A DNA stretch of 64,000 nucleotides from Camarhynchus parvulus. Its lineage: Eukaryota > Chordata > Aves > Passeriformes > Thraupidae. The DNA lies in the NCBI RefSeq assembly GCF_901933205.1, contig NC_044577.1:9559321-9623320 (forward strand). Direction: 5' to 3'. The notes below the pieces were generated by a model that worked only from the letters and a program-made list of their open reading frames with translations, did not search any database and was not told the DNA's origin. The translations under genes and the position numbers were made by a program. This document shows, one piece after another, positions 37,501 through 50,220 of this stretch. The number at the start of each line of letters is the position of its first letter. The first letter of the stretch is position 1.

Positions 37501-40100
37501 TTGCAAACCAGTTTACTTCTTGCAGCCTTTCAAAGTGGTTCACCAGGTGGTGCTTTTCTTGCCAAAAGGGAGGCTAAGCTCAGCTCTTGGGTTCCTGTTG
37601 ACTTCCAGACTTACTGGGAACTGGATGCCCTCATCCAGAGTTAAGCAAAAAGATGCATCCTTGGTTACTAAATATTTGTTATCTACCATCATTCTTTAGC
37701 TGCTCATTGATAAAATAGGTAAGGGATTGTAATAGGTACATGCTTGGGGGAATTCCAAACAGGAAAGCAAACATTTCCATATTTAGGTGAGTTGTTTCCC
37801 TGCTCACAAAAGCCTAGGTTTCAAATACACTGTTAGCATGGAGTTTTGATATTCATGTTGCTGCCTTCTGAATAGGAATGAAATAGGCTTTGCACTAAAG
37901 TGGGGAAGAGTGTCTGGTCTGGAGAGGGAGGCAAATATATTGGAATTAACACCTACACAATTCAGAAAATGCATTTCCTCCAAACCATCAATGGCCTTGC
38001 ACATTGGCAGCTTCTCTGTCAAAAAATTGGCTGTTACGGGAACAGCTACTGACAGCCAGCTCAAACCAGAGTGCTGCTGGATGAGAGGAGGTGGCATCCT
38101 CCTCTCCCTGAGAATCTGCTGAAGCCCCACATTTCAGATGATTGGGCATCAGCACTCTGCTTTGACTCCTCTATATGCAATGAGGACCTCAGTTACCTTC
38201 CTTCAATGCTAATTAGCCAAATCCATATGCAATGCTGCTGAGTGAAGGAGCCCCAGGTATAGGCTCTGTGGAGATGACTTTGCCCTCAGAAAATAGTCCA
38301 GCTTTTAATCAGACTGTGTGTGTGAGTTAAAGCCACTGTGTGGCTCTAGGTGGCCATTGATAATGACCTTGGTGGAAAACTGTCCTAACAGCTTGGGCTC
38401 TTGCTCAATCTCACTTCTTCACCTGGTGGGCATCCACATGAAAAAACAGAACGCTTACAATTTTGTGATCCTTCAACACCAGCCTACCTGGTTGTGAAAT
38501 GCAGAGGATGGCAAAAGCTGCACTTGATAATAAGCATATTAACTATTAAATGCATACCCTGCAGCATGATGTTCTTTCCAATAAAACAGGCAGCAACAAA
38601 ACCAGATTGCTCTGGATAGGGAGCGTTCAACAGCCCAAACTGGATTTTGGCAGGATGAACATCACAAACAGTAACAGGCTCCCTCTTGTACAAAAAAAGG
38701 AAAAAAGACATTAAATTGTTAATGCCACTATATAATCAGAGCTTTGATCTTGATTCCAAGAAAAGAAACCTCAAGCCAGTAGTTGAAATCTCCACAGCCA
38801 GCACAGGCGTTGGTTTAATAATGGCACAGAATAAGCTTCATGGTGTTGTCTGCTACTAGCTCTTCCACTCTCCTTGGCCTAAGCCTACCTACTTAATCTA
38901 AAAAGTCTTGGAGGTTTGGATTTTATTGATCACCAAAGACCCTTAGAGTTTTTAAATGCATTAATTCTAAAAACAGATGAGAACCCTCTATTCTCCAAGA
39001 AAGGATGTCCCATGGCAGATCACTCCCCTTGCTTCCCAAGCAAATCTGAAATGATTACAATAAAGTTTGCTTTGGCATTAATTCCCTTAATGGACAGCTC
39101 TGTTTGGAGCTCTCATTCTTTCAGTGACATGTTACCTGTCAAATCCTAAATGTTCCAAATCTTACCTTTACGAAAACAAATTAATTCTCTTGCTACTTCT
39201 TGTGTGAGAGCATGTAGAATCTGGAGGTTCTCTGACCATCCTCCAGAGAGTTAAAAAATGGCTTCCAGGACTGCACTTTTAGGGCATGTGGGGTTTTGTT
39301 AAACAGCCTGTACAGAACTCAGCTGGTAAATGCAAGCTGAGTTACAAGGGCAGCTGAGTGACAGCAATGAAAGGAGATACTCAACAAGTCGAGGCATTGA
39401 AAATGACTGGGATTACAGCAAAAGTTAAGTACTGTGTGTCTTCAGTATTCAGGCCTTAAGTAACAGCTTTGCTTTTGCTGCAAAGCATTCCCTGCATAGC
39501 TCCTGTTTTTCTTCCTGAGCATTCTGAAATATATTTGTATCTCGAGTCTGATTTGTGGTGTATTTCAGAAAAAGGGCTGTATCAAGGGAGATCTAAAAAA
39601 GTATAAAATCAGGCCACTGCTTGTGTTTATTATGTGAGAGGCAATTTGGGCATTTCTTCCCTGGAATCCACCTTCATTAATGATGTTTTCTCAAATTACT
39701 TTGGCTGCTTTAGGTATCTCTTTAACAGAAGATGTGTCTATTTTTACTTGCCCTGACCTCACATCTGTTTTATTCTTATCAGCAAATATCTATTCATTGG
39801 TCCTATCTAACTCTTTTACATTTATCTGCGTTAAAATGTGTGTCGCTCATTAACTCAGGGTTTGTACATAAATTAGTCTCCTGTATGTCCTGTAGCAGTG
39901 TTATTCTTTCTGCTTATTGCATCAGCTAAAAATAAAATTACATTTATATATATAAATTTCGTTTATAGCAGATATCTGAATTCATATCCCTTAACTATTT
40001 CTTAGTTCAATCAGTCAATTTTTGCAATTAGATTGTGTTTGAAGTCCTGTGAGTTTGACAGAGTATTTGTATTCAGAACATTCCATTTCCAAACTTGATG

Positions 40101-40153
40101 CGTGTGGGGTTTTTTTTTTTTTGTTTGAGTTTTTTTGTTTGTTTGTTATTTGT
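40101..40153. repeat. G/T-rich low-complexity tract
   Basis: CGTGTGGGG is followed by about 13 T, then GTTTGAG, seven T and (GTTT)n. It is one of several + strand G/T tracts in the window and encodes nothing. Confidence 0.85.
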
Positions 40154-40482
40154 GCAAGAAATAAAAGGTTTCTGACTATTTTGTAATACCTTTGAGAATT
40201 ATTTCAATAGAAAACTCACAGGTCTACAAATCTGGACTGCATTAGCCTTAACCTGGTAATGAAAGTCCAGCATCTAGAAGAGAGATCATATTTAAATATG
40301 AAGTTTTAGTAAGCTGCTTGTTGTTTTCTGTCCTAGAAATCTACTTGAGAGACAATCTTTGAGCAGTTCTAATTGCTCTGTAATCATGATGATTTTTTTA
40401 TTTCTTGAGTACTAAAATATTCTCTATGTAGGTATGTTCACATTGGCTTTTCACACAATTTAAAAATCTTTCCACACATTTC

Positions 40483-40517
40483 TTTTATTACGAGAAATAT
40501 AATTTCTCGTAATAAAA
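40483..40517. repeat. Perfect palindrome, 16-bp arms, 3-base spacer
   Basis: TTTTATTACGAGAAAT at 40,483-40,498 is followed by ATA and then its exact reverse complement ATTTCTCGTAATAAAA at 40,502-40,517. The arms contain a CpG (ACGAG/CTCGT), unusual in this CpG-poor region. It could fold as a short hairpin or bind a dimeric factor, but no neighbouring gene indicates a role. Confidence 0.95.
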
Positions 40518-40519
40518 TA

Positions 40520-43500
40520 AGATGTTCATGGCAAAGCATTATCTTATACAGAGAATGCACTATTGCAAATATGAAAGGTAACCTTGATCATCTAAATTAG
40601 GTCTTGAAAGTTAATTCTGATCTATAATCTTTGCCCAGGAGAAATATAATAAGTCTTCACAAACAGTTGCATCAGATTTCTAGCATTTTATCTAAGTAAG
40701 TAACTCTACCCCAGCTGAATGATTAAATCCTTAGCACTCAAATATGGGTTTGTAATGGGGAGCATTTAATTTGTTTCAGTTACCTGTACAAATAATTCTA
40801 ATCTACAGATCACTTGCCCTGGTTTGAATAATGTTCATACTTAACACAGTGAAAACTAAACTTGGCTTGCAGTGCTGAAACAGTTTAGACAGACAGATAT
40901 TTGATGGATATTTGGTATCTCAGATATGTTTATCACACTAATTCTGTTTGTAATACTAACTCTATTTAGTTAAATGTGCAGTTTTTCCAGCAAATACACA
41001 AAGACTATTAGTATCATGTCTGAGCAAACTACCTGTAATTAGTTCCTGTCAAAACTGACGTAAAAGCAACAGGAAAGAAATTACCTCTCGTAATTCTTTG
41101 ATAGTTGATGTTCTATTGTCTGATGCGAGAAAAAAAAAAGGAAATAATTTATTACTGCTATAATCTTATTTCTGTAGCATAGAAATTGCCTCAGAATTAC
41201 ATAACCATGTCCTTTGCACAGTTAGGTGCCCTTTGTTTGTAAATCATCTCAGGGGAATCCACTAAGCCACTACTGGCAGTCAGAGGTGGGAATTTTACGT
41301 AGTTTTCATGATAAGCTTTTTCCCAAAAGTGCCCTACTTCATGGTCAGTTCCTGGCAGCAGCATCATGTAAACATCCTCCATGTGTTTTAGACTTCCTTC
41401 TCCATAAAATATTGTCCCAGTAGTCTTCTGTGGCACTGCTGTGGATGGAGAGGCTTAGGGAATGCTTTACATGTATTAGAGTAAAATCTCTAGTCTCTTT
41501 TCCCTCCCTGTGAAGAAAGAGTCCATCTCCAGGACAGGCAGTAAGTATAGTGGGATATCTTATTTCTTTCTGTTATCCTTGCTGAGCAGACAGTATGTTA
41601 CCAGACAATGAAATGGTGAAACATAAAAAACCTCTACAGAATTCTTAAGAAAGTTGCAGATGCAGAATGAGTATTTGAGTTTGCTCCAAAATCCTTAACT
41701 CTAAGGATGCAGGTGTAAACCCAAGGATTAAAAATTGGCTTACTTTATAGATTTGGAGTTATAAGAAATCAATTAGCTTGTCCCATCCTATAGACTGTGA
41801 CATATCAGGGAGAGAGCAAAGAGAGAAAAGTAATCCTTCCATTTGTAAAGAGAAGCAATAAACATGGAAATTCAGGCTTATACTTTTAGATTAGAATTTG
41901 TTGTGGGCATAAAATACTCTTCCAGGAAATTGGTTCTCGAGTGGGAAACATGCTATCAGATGTAAAAATGATACATGGGACCATCTCTTGTATGAATTCA
42001 AAAGTGCTGTAACTTCTGCAACGCCTTCACTTGGGAGTGCTGGGTGCTAAAGCTCTAAGCAGAGCTTTATGAGATGAAAGCATGTTGCACTCCAAATCAC
42101 TCCAAATGCACTTAGCAGCTGGATGAACAGCACAAGGCTGGCTCCCAGTATGTGCCATTTACTTTGCAAACAGGGAGCTTGATAAGTAAAGACCTGCTGG
42201 ATGATTGCAAAAAAAAAAGAGTAGGCAGGTATGGAATAAGAGAAGACTATAGCTGCATCAGCTGTATTGTGTTTGAGCAGTAATGAATGAGAGAAATATG
42301 CTGTCAGTGTGTTCATCACCAGCCTTTAATGACACACCATGACTATTTTCCCATCATTCATGTGTAGAGCGTTAATGGCATGTGCTCAGGAGCAGCTCCA
42401 AAAGAAACAAGCAAACTACATCACTTCCTCTTGAGCTATTCTCTAGGGTTGGTTTAAACATTAAACAGATTAGCAGTAATGTGAAAGTGGTGGAGCAAAA
42501 GGTTACATAGTTGTCCAAATGGATTCATCAAACCCCTGCATTTAAAAAGGTTTATTATAAATTGGTTACATTCTGATGAGGCAAGGAATCGTTTTAAGTG
42601 TGCATAAAAGTGATTCTTTTCTTCTTTGTTTTTGTTAGATTAAGAAATGTGTTATAGAATTAAAAATTTAGTTTGCTAGTAGCATCATCTGTAGCTAAAA
42701 TCAAGCAAAGGTAAGGGCTGACACCTCAAGTCAGATACCAAATCCAGGTGTGGCAATATCATAGTGTCCCCCAAAAACAACTTTTGGAAGGAAAGGGTTC
42801 AGGGAGCAGAAGAGATAGTCTTCACAAATGCACTTCTACAAAATGCAGCATTTGATTTCATGTAAGGTCTGATCTTGGATAAACTGCAGGTAAATTGAGT
42901 CATGCAATTAAATCAGACTGGCAGGTTGCATATGCACATGAAGTATCAGGTTGCATGAGAAGCTGTGTGAAAACAGCATCAGACTGGGTCCTGAATTGCT
43001 TGAAAAGAAAGGGTGTTTTACATCACAGCAGGTTAAAACTTTATCTGTGATTCTCGAGCACCATTAGCATAATCTGATTACTATCCAGGCAGGTGATGGC
43101 TGCTCCGGGATAGGCCTAAAGGAAATGAACATTGAAAGCATAAAAGAGTGCTCAGTAGAAGGGGAGAGGAATTCTGAACTTATTTGGGACTGAATGGATA
43201 CCACAAAAAAATCAATGCTGATAAATTTTAAGAAGTGTCTTGCCTGTCCAGATTTCTTAAGGTTTTAAGTACTGCTTAACCTTTCACTCTATCAAACTTG
43301 TTCTTATATCCATTGCCCTTATGATTTCTAACTTGGTCCAAGAAACATATTTGAGGGATGTGCTGGGGCAGAGGGAGCGCTGTATTGGGTTGGTTGCTTT
43401 GGGGTTTTTAGTATTTCTGATTATTATGTTCTCTCACATCATTTAATATATTCTCATTATTCCCTGAAACTAACTCTATTAACTCTATTAAGCTCCCATT

Positions 43501-46500
43501 TCGACACTAGTATCTCATTCCAGGTGTTAAAGAAGCACTGGCTATTCAATTCTTTCAAAGTAAAGCCATGAGTTGTACTCCTTTCTACTAAAGAAAATTA
43601 TGATTTACTGGCAGAGAGACAGGGTGAAACTGACTGTCAAAAACTCTGTATTGTGTTTCCAGTTGTGCATCTCTCCTGGTGTGTAATTTACTGGGACTTT
43701 CTTGTGCTTCTAACTTCAAGCTCCAAGCTTAGGCATTGCAATGCTTATCTTAATTCTTGCAAGCATAGTCTAATTATTTGCTTTCATTTACAAGCCTTGT
43801 TCCTCAAACCAGTAGAGATTATATTACTAATTAATTGTGTCTAACTGAAACACTAAGTGGGCTTTTAGGTCCATTCAGAAAAAACTAACAAAAACCAAAT
43901 ACATTAAAATTTTTGAATACCAGATACATTAAACAGCTTCTAGGTTTTGCATTTCTCATCACTGTTTTTAAGTCACTTTTAGTCCCTCTGCATAGGGTTT
44001 GAGTAGCACTAGGAACGACAGCGTGCCATTCTTTTTTTATGTCATCATTTCTGATACAGATAATGTTAAATTGGAAAAGTTAATGTTCAGAACATGATCC
44101 TTTAGACATCATTGAAAGAGAGCTCTAGAATAATACTTTTCCTTTATGTCCCTGTCAGTTAAGTTTTCCATTCTGATTAAGGTGAAAAGACAACATCTCT
44201 GAGCTTTTATGCAGGTAGAAGGGCTTGTCTGCTCACAGCTAGGACTTTGCAAGGGCACTCCTTTCTATGTATGTAATAAATGTGGCACATATAGGGAACC
44301 TCAACTTCCTGCATGGAAACTGCAATAAAATACCACAGATTTCCAGATAAAAGCAAATCCTGCATGAAAACCCTTGTACAACTGCTCAAATCTGCAATAA
44401 CTGCATGGGAGAAGTCTGAAGGCTTTCACTGAGAATGGGACCAATATGCCAAAGCATTTATTCTCTTAAAAAAAAGATTCTATCGAGGACCTGAAGAAGA
44501 TTCCTAGGAAGCACAAAAGCATCACTGGCCAGATCATCTCACACCAGTATATATTCATGGGGATCTCCATGTATGTCATACTTGAATTTTAAGGCTGTTA
44601 GGGAGTTTGTCGCTGCTGAGGTAATTCTCTATTGCTAAAGGAACTTCTCAGACTTTTCCCCAGAGCTGTACCAGTGAGAGAAATCTGGAATCTTAATCTA
44701 CTCAAAGCCTGAATGTGGGAAGAGTGGCTTGTGAATGACAAATAGCTAGAACTGCTTTCCAAGAGCTTCAGGGACAGTACTATACAGCCTGGAAATTGCT
44801 GAAACTCAGGATAAAAAAAATCTCTCATAACCTGTGTCCCTTGGAAAATAGGTTAAGTATGTCAGAAGAGATACTTTAGTGTTCTCAAATTCTTCCTTTC
44901 AGGCATTCTTCCAGGCCAGCAATGGCTTTTGAATTTTCCCTAAAATACTACTTCAGTGCATTGGCCATCCGCCTGTGCAAAGGGGAAGGGAGCAGAAGGC
45001 TTTTTGGCACTGCCAATTCCTTTAGGTACCTGACTCAAGTGACACGTGTATATTGCAGATTAGTTTCCATTTCAGGTCAAACCTTTTATTTTCTTCTATT
45101 AATGCACTGAAAATATAATTATGAGCATTTTCTACCTCTTTAATTTTGTCTGAAACAGATCCTGACCCTTTGATTTTAATTACCCTGAGATGATCTTGAA
45201 CTACATTTTAAAACCCTCTGTGAAGCAGACCCATGCTGTACATCTTAACTGTATTTTCCAGTGTGAGGAGTCCTGCTGTCCAGTCTTCAGCTATATTTGA
45301 ACTGCATCCCAAAACTGAGGTTTGTAGTGAACGCACACCCACACTTACACCTCCCACCCCCACCAAGCCTTTCTCTAGGGCAGTACCTCCAATTCTAGTT
45401 CAGATGTGGGGTAGCCGGCTGAGTTATCCCTTCAATCTTCTCAGGAGAGAATTAAGCGCAAGGCAGTGCATCTGCTTAGGAACATTAGTTTTTCAATTTG
45501 TGCCTTTCTTTTATTCCGACTTTTAAAAGTGTACCCACCAGTATAAACAGATGGGGCTCAAAAGAGCAATTAGATTAGCAGAATTTCAAAACCCATGGCT
45601 TTTTATGACTGTAGCTGTATTTTCTTGGCCAAGAAAAAACATTATTATAATTCCATCTGCATAAAAGATGCTTACCACCTCCTCAACAATTTGTTCACTG
45701 TTATCTCTATTGGTATGCACTCCCATACCCTTCTCTGATTTCTTATCACTGGTTGCTAACTCTGAGGAAAACAGCAAGAGGTAGGACTAAGGGGACAGTT
45801 AAATTAGCCCACTTTCACACTTCACCTCCAGTAAATCTGCACGTGAATAAAAGTCTTCAATAACCAGAAGAGATAATAGAAGAAAAACTATAGCTCAAGA
45901 GAAGCAAATCTCTGGCTGACTTCTCAGATGAAGGACTTTGCAGGTGTTCCCTGCAATGCTATTCTAAGTCCATATCCTCTTATTGTAGACCTAATACTAC
46001 TCATTCCATATAGCTTTGGCATAATTATTGGCTTAACCTTAAACCATCCTCTCTCACAAAAAAGAAAGCACCTTGCCTCTACACAGATGAGGTGTCAACT
46101 CTCCACAGCAAAGCACTACCCCTGTTACTGCAAGGAGAAACCTCATGCAGATAGTGGAATTAAGCTGATCTAAAAATACATTCAGCATCTTCTCTTTAAC
46201 AGAGAATGACAGATCACTGCTGGGATTAAAAATGCAGCTTTACTGAAAGGGTTTTTCTTATTCCTGTATTTCATTCTGTGTTCAAAAATTCGCCTGGAAA
46301 ACTCTAAGCTTAGAGCTGATCATACAAATAAATGTTCTGAATAAGGAAATAGAAGAAAATATCATCATTAATTTTATCTAACATGAGGAATCCTAAAACA
46401 AACCAGTTACTCCCACAAGAGATATCGCACTCTGGAAAGAACATGGTAATTTATGCTTGACAACACAAAGCATAATGCGTGTATTTTCCAGATTTACACC

Positions 46501-49315
46501 AGGTAAATCATGAGCCTGTCTTTTACTTTCAACTTATTGATCATTAAAATATTCTGGTAAACCCCCAGCCTTCTAATAAAAAACAGCCTGATCATAAGAG
46601 GAGCGTCAATCATTGGAGACAGGGTCTATGAACAGGCTGAGTGCTGTGCACCTAATTAGGTTTGGCTGAGCTAACTGCACTCTGAGCATATCTTCCCCTG
46701 CTTCAGCTACAAAACCATCCTCAGGGAACAGCTAGTTTCCTATTCCCACTGTGCTGCCTTAATCTAGTAAACTTCTGCCTCTGACCTCAATAAATATTTT
46801 ATTTTCTTCATAGCAAGATCCTTGCTTCATTCCTCTTCAAGATCACTCACCCTGATTCCATCTCTGCATTGAATGTTTTTAGATTTGGGCATATCTATGA
46901 AGACAGATACACAGATACAGACTAGACAGAGAGGGATATATATGTGAACATATGATATATGTAGGATTATATCACATGAACATAAGCAAAGAGGCAATGC
47001 AGCAAGGCAGACAGTACATAATTTCTGGAATAGCAACCCTGCAGACTTTTCTGCAAGGGCTTCTGGCAGTTGGAAGCAATCAAACACAAACACCTTGCTG
47101 CTAACAACAAAATCAGAAATTTTCTGTGATGGCTTCAAGGAACTAAAAACTAAAACAATTTTCATGATGGAGTGAGAGGGAAGGGAAGCTTTCTTCTTGT
47201 GCAAAGATTTCTGTGTGAAAGAAAGCAAGCCATGACTCTTAATGATAGCTGAGCATTACTGCTTCATTGTAGATGTTAGGCTTATCTTTTATATTTTTCT
47301 CTGTCATTTTCATCAAAAAAAAAAATATCTATTGAAACTGAACCTTGAGAACCAAAACTAATGTTGAAGTTTATTTCAGAGCTGACTGAAGCGAGCATAT
47401 TGATTTTCATAGGTTTTGTATCAGCTTCTTGGTATACTACATTTCTCATTCAGCCATGTAATATTTGGGATAATGTTTCTCTGCATACAAGAGGGTCCTA
47501 AATGCTGCTATCAAATAGAGAAGCAAGCACTGTCATCTTGGTCCATACTGAATTGAGTGTGTATGAAGCCTTTCCTTAAAAAAGCAGATTCATTATGTTG
47601 TTTTGGTGGTTGTTATGGTGTCACGTACCTGCAGAAATCAAAGTGCTGGTTTGGTTTGTTTGGGGTTTTGTTGGGTTTTTTTTTTTTTTTTTTTAATGCG
47701 TATGCAGTGTACCTAAAGAAATAACACAGCTTTCAAAATGCCTGGATTTTAGCCTCTAAAATTTCTCTGGAAATGGCAGAATTTGCTAAATATCTAAACC
47801 CTTAGTAGTCTCACAGCTGAAAATATTCATCATCTCCCTTCTCCTACCCCACCACTCACACACCAGCCTGATGTCATGGCACGTTCTGCCTTCCATAACA
47901 ATTTTGGTGCATGGTCACAACCACATTTTTCAGTACTGACTGTGACATGCAAAGGACATGATTCAGCAAGAGTAATGCACTCACTAATAGCACATTTACA
48001 TTCCTATTGATTTGATAGGAGCTACTAAGCAACTGAGTGAGGTAAATGCTCACTTGCCTGTGTAAAGCCAGCAAAATGCTTTAAACTCTTGAATCAGAGC
48101 CTGATAAAGGGTAAGTACCGTGTTCCTTTGTAAACTTGTTTGATCGTTGTTTTCAGGGAAAAGAAATTAAACCAAGTGGACTTCCTTTGGGTTCATTAGG
48201 TGTCTACTGAAAATGGTTGTTTCAGGGTAACAGAAACCTTTAGAAATCTTTTTCCTCTTGGAACTTCACCAGCCACAAGCACAATGGGGGGCGGAGGGAG
48301 GAAAGTCTTACATCCCATTGTCTCCACAGGACTCCCTGTTCCCTACTGAACACCAATGTCAGTTTTTCCGAACAGCTTTGTCTTTCTGCCAAAGATAATA
48401 GACATGTTTGGAGTGTGTGGGTAAAGATTAAAACCTTGTCACTCACATATGGGTTTTGAGGCATTTCAGTAATCATTCCTACCCTGTAGTTTGTGGATGC
48501 TTTGCAGTACTTAAGACTAAATTGTACTAAATCCTAGCTTCAAACATCTCAACAAAGTAGTAGAGCTACAGGTATCACAATTGTGTACATCACTTTATAT
48601 ATTTTTTATTTAAAATCAGTGTGGAATTAAGTTCTCTAAAAAAAAGCTCTGTCAGCTTTTTTGTTTTCTGGGAGGCTTCTGGTGTGTGGTTTTGCTCCTC
48701 CTAGAACGTGACAAAGTGAAACTAAAGGAAAAAAAATTCTGCCTCCTGTCTGAACTTAACAACATGATTTTTTTTCCAAAAACAGAAGAGAGTTCAAGAC
48801 CATAAAAATATTATTGCTAAATTTTAATCCCCTGAAAATAAGGTCAGGCTAAAGCAAACAAAGTCCATTGAGGGGAAGTTGTTTTTATGAAGGCATTAAC
48901 TTCAGTGGTGCTGTGAAACTCAGCCCCGGTGTGGGTTCACTATGCAAATGTCAACTAGGAATGTGTTCTCAAGGTCTTTCTCTGCATGGTAATTGAAGGA
49001 TAAAACTTAATTCTGGGCAGATCATTCCTCACCAATATCTCAGGACCAAATGCATACACACAGCATGTCCTCTGTGTCACCAGGGCTTGCATGGCTGAGA
49101 GAGACACTGTGTGACAGCAGTCAGTGGTGAGAGACTTCAAGGGCCTGCAGTGAGAAGAGTGACTGGCCAGTGAGGAGAAATAGTTACCTGAAGTCTCACA
49201 TTTGAGCCCTTATCAGCAACAGATTTTTATCATTCATCCCTCTGTGCCTGTTACTATTCAGTTACAATTCCACCTTGGCAAGCGCTGCCACAGAGGAACC
49301 ACCAGCACTAGTTTA
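40520..49315. other. Intergenic, no gene recognised
   Basis: AT-rich sequence without recognisable exons, RNA genes or full transposons. Low-complexity sequence includes a G/T tract at about 43,381-43,409 and GGGTTTT followed by 19 T in all at 47,660-47,694. Alternating ATATATGTG-type sequence lies near 46,937-46,960. A 133-codon minus-strand frame at 46,827-47,228 shows hydrophobic and cysteine-rich stretches but no family resemblance. Confidence 0.6.
47655..47694. repeat. G/T tract ending in 19 T
   Basis: TTTGTTTGGGGTTTTGTTGG leads into an uninterrupted run of 19 T at 47,676-47,694. Simple sequence, no coding content. Confidence 0.9.
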
Positions 49316-49319
49316 GGTA

Positions 49320-49920
49320 CTGTGTTTCCTGTCCTTCACACAACCTTGCACTTGGCCTTGCTGAGCCTCATGTAGTTCGCATGGGCCAAGCTCTCCAGCC
49401 TGTCCAGGTCCTTCTGGATGGCATCCCTTCCCTCCAATGTGCCAAGCACAGCACCACACAGCTCGGTGCTGTTGGCATATTTGCTGAGGGTGCACTCAAC
49501 CCCACTGTCTGTGTCACGGATGTTAAAGAGTGCCAATCCCAACATCAGCCCCTGAGGAACATCACTCATCTCTGGTCTCCACCAGGACATTGAGCTGTTG
49601 GCTCCGAGTGTGACCATCTAACCAATCCATTACACACCAAGTATCCATCCGCCAAATCCATGTCCTCCCACTTCAGGGACAAGGATGTCACTGAGGGACA
49701 GTGCCAAGTGCTTTGCACTGCTCCAGGCAGATGAAGTCAGTTGCTCTTCTCTTATCCATCACCAACGTTCATCAGGCATGACTTGCCCTTTGTGAAGCCA
49801 TGCCCGCAGGCTGTCATCACTCTCCTCCTTATTTTCCATATGCCTTAGCATAGTTCCCAGGAGCATCTTCCAGGATCTTGCCAGGCACTCAGGTGAGACT
49901 GACTGACAGGTAGATTATGT
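49320..49920 (-). pseudogene. Decayed CR1 LINE ORF2 (reverse transcriptase) fragment
   Basis: The minus strand encodes a 93-residue open segment at 49,336-49,617 that reads clearly as the reverse transcriptase palm of avian CR1 ORF2. It contains WRPEMSDVPQGLMLGLALFN (family: V-P-Q-G-S-V-L-G), then a TLSKYANSTELCGA box, TLEGRDAIQKDLDRLE and SKAKCKV. The catalytic FADD/YADD box is replaced by YANS, so both key aspartates are lost. Upstream, WLDGHTRSQQLNVL appears in a different frame, which shows a frameshift near 49,580-49,620. Similarity continues as decayed nucleotide sequence to about 49,920, including the region upstream of the palm (CTTTGTGAAGCCATG, GTGAGACTGACTGACAGGTA on the + strand). 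The fragment lacks the 3' end of the element. It is inactive. Confidence 0.88.
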
Positions 49921-50154
49921 TCTTCTGTAGAACACACTGTCAGAAAAGGACATGGAAATACTGCCCCCAGAAGAAACAGAACTGCTGGCCTGGTTTCCTA
50001 CAACTGGAAGCCAGAATGTCCCTTTGGGGCCTCCACCCAGGTGAGACTGTACACTGAAGTCATGTTAAGAAAAAGGAGGTTGGTTGCTTTTGCAGATTCT
50101 TGAAAATACGAACTGCCTTATAAAGAATCATCTCATGGTTAGTGGTAATACAAT

Positions 50155-50220
50155 ATGGATGGTTGGACTGGATGATCTCAAAGGCCCCTTCTGACCTTGA
50201 TAATTCTGTGATTTTATCAT
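50155..50220 (+). mobile_element. CR1 LINE 3'-end fragment
   Basis: The text GGTTGGACTGGATGATCTCA, then AAGGCCCCTTCTGACCTTGA and TAATTCTGTGATTTTATCAT, is the avian CR1 3' end in forward orientation, ending in the ATTCTGTGATTTTA octamer region. It lies 235 bases from the oppositely oriented ORF2 fragment, so the two derive from separate insertions or from a rearranged one. A 133-codon + strand frame starting at 50,142 begins inside this repeat and is a chance frame. Confidence 0.9.

Larger units (their letters stand above)
28500..40480. other. Intergenic, no gene recognised
   Basis: A 12-kb desert with only chance open frames, none above about 110 codons. It contains the long foldback at 29,829-29,916, a run of 24 T at 29,426-29,449, and G/T-rich + strand tracts at about 31,245-31,297, 33,651-33,681, 34,478-34,510, 34,765-34,800, 35,070-35,150 and 40,101-40,153. 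No known transposon other than the CR1 fragment at its left edge is recognised. Confidence 0.6.

Noticed and set aside
41197..41436. Minus-strand 79-codon frame containing GHFWEK, reminiscent of a protein tyrosine phosphatase segment
   Set aside because: Only about six residues agree. The neighbouring family motifs are absent, and there are no splice sites or longer homology, so it is taken as coincidence.
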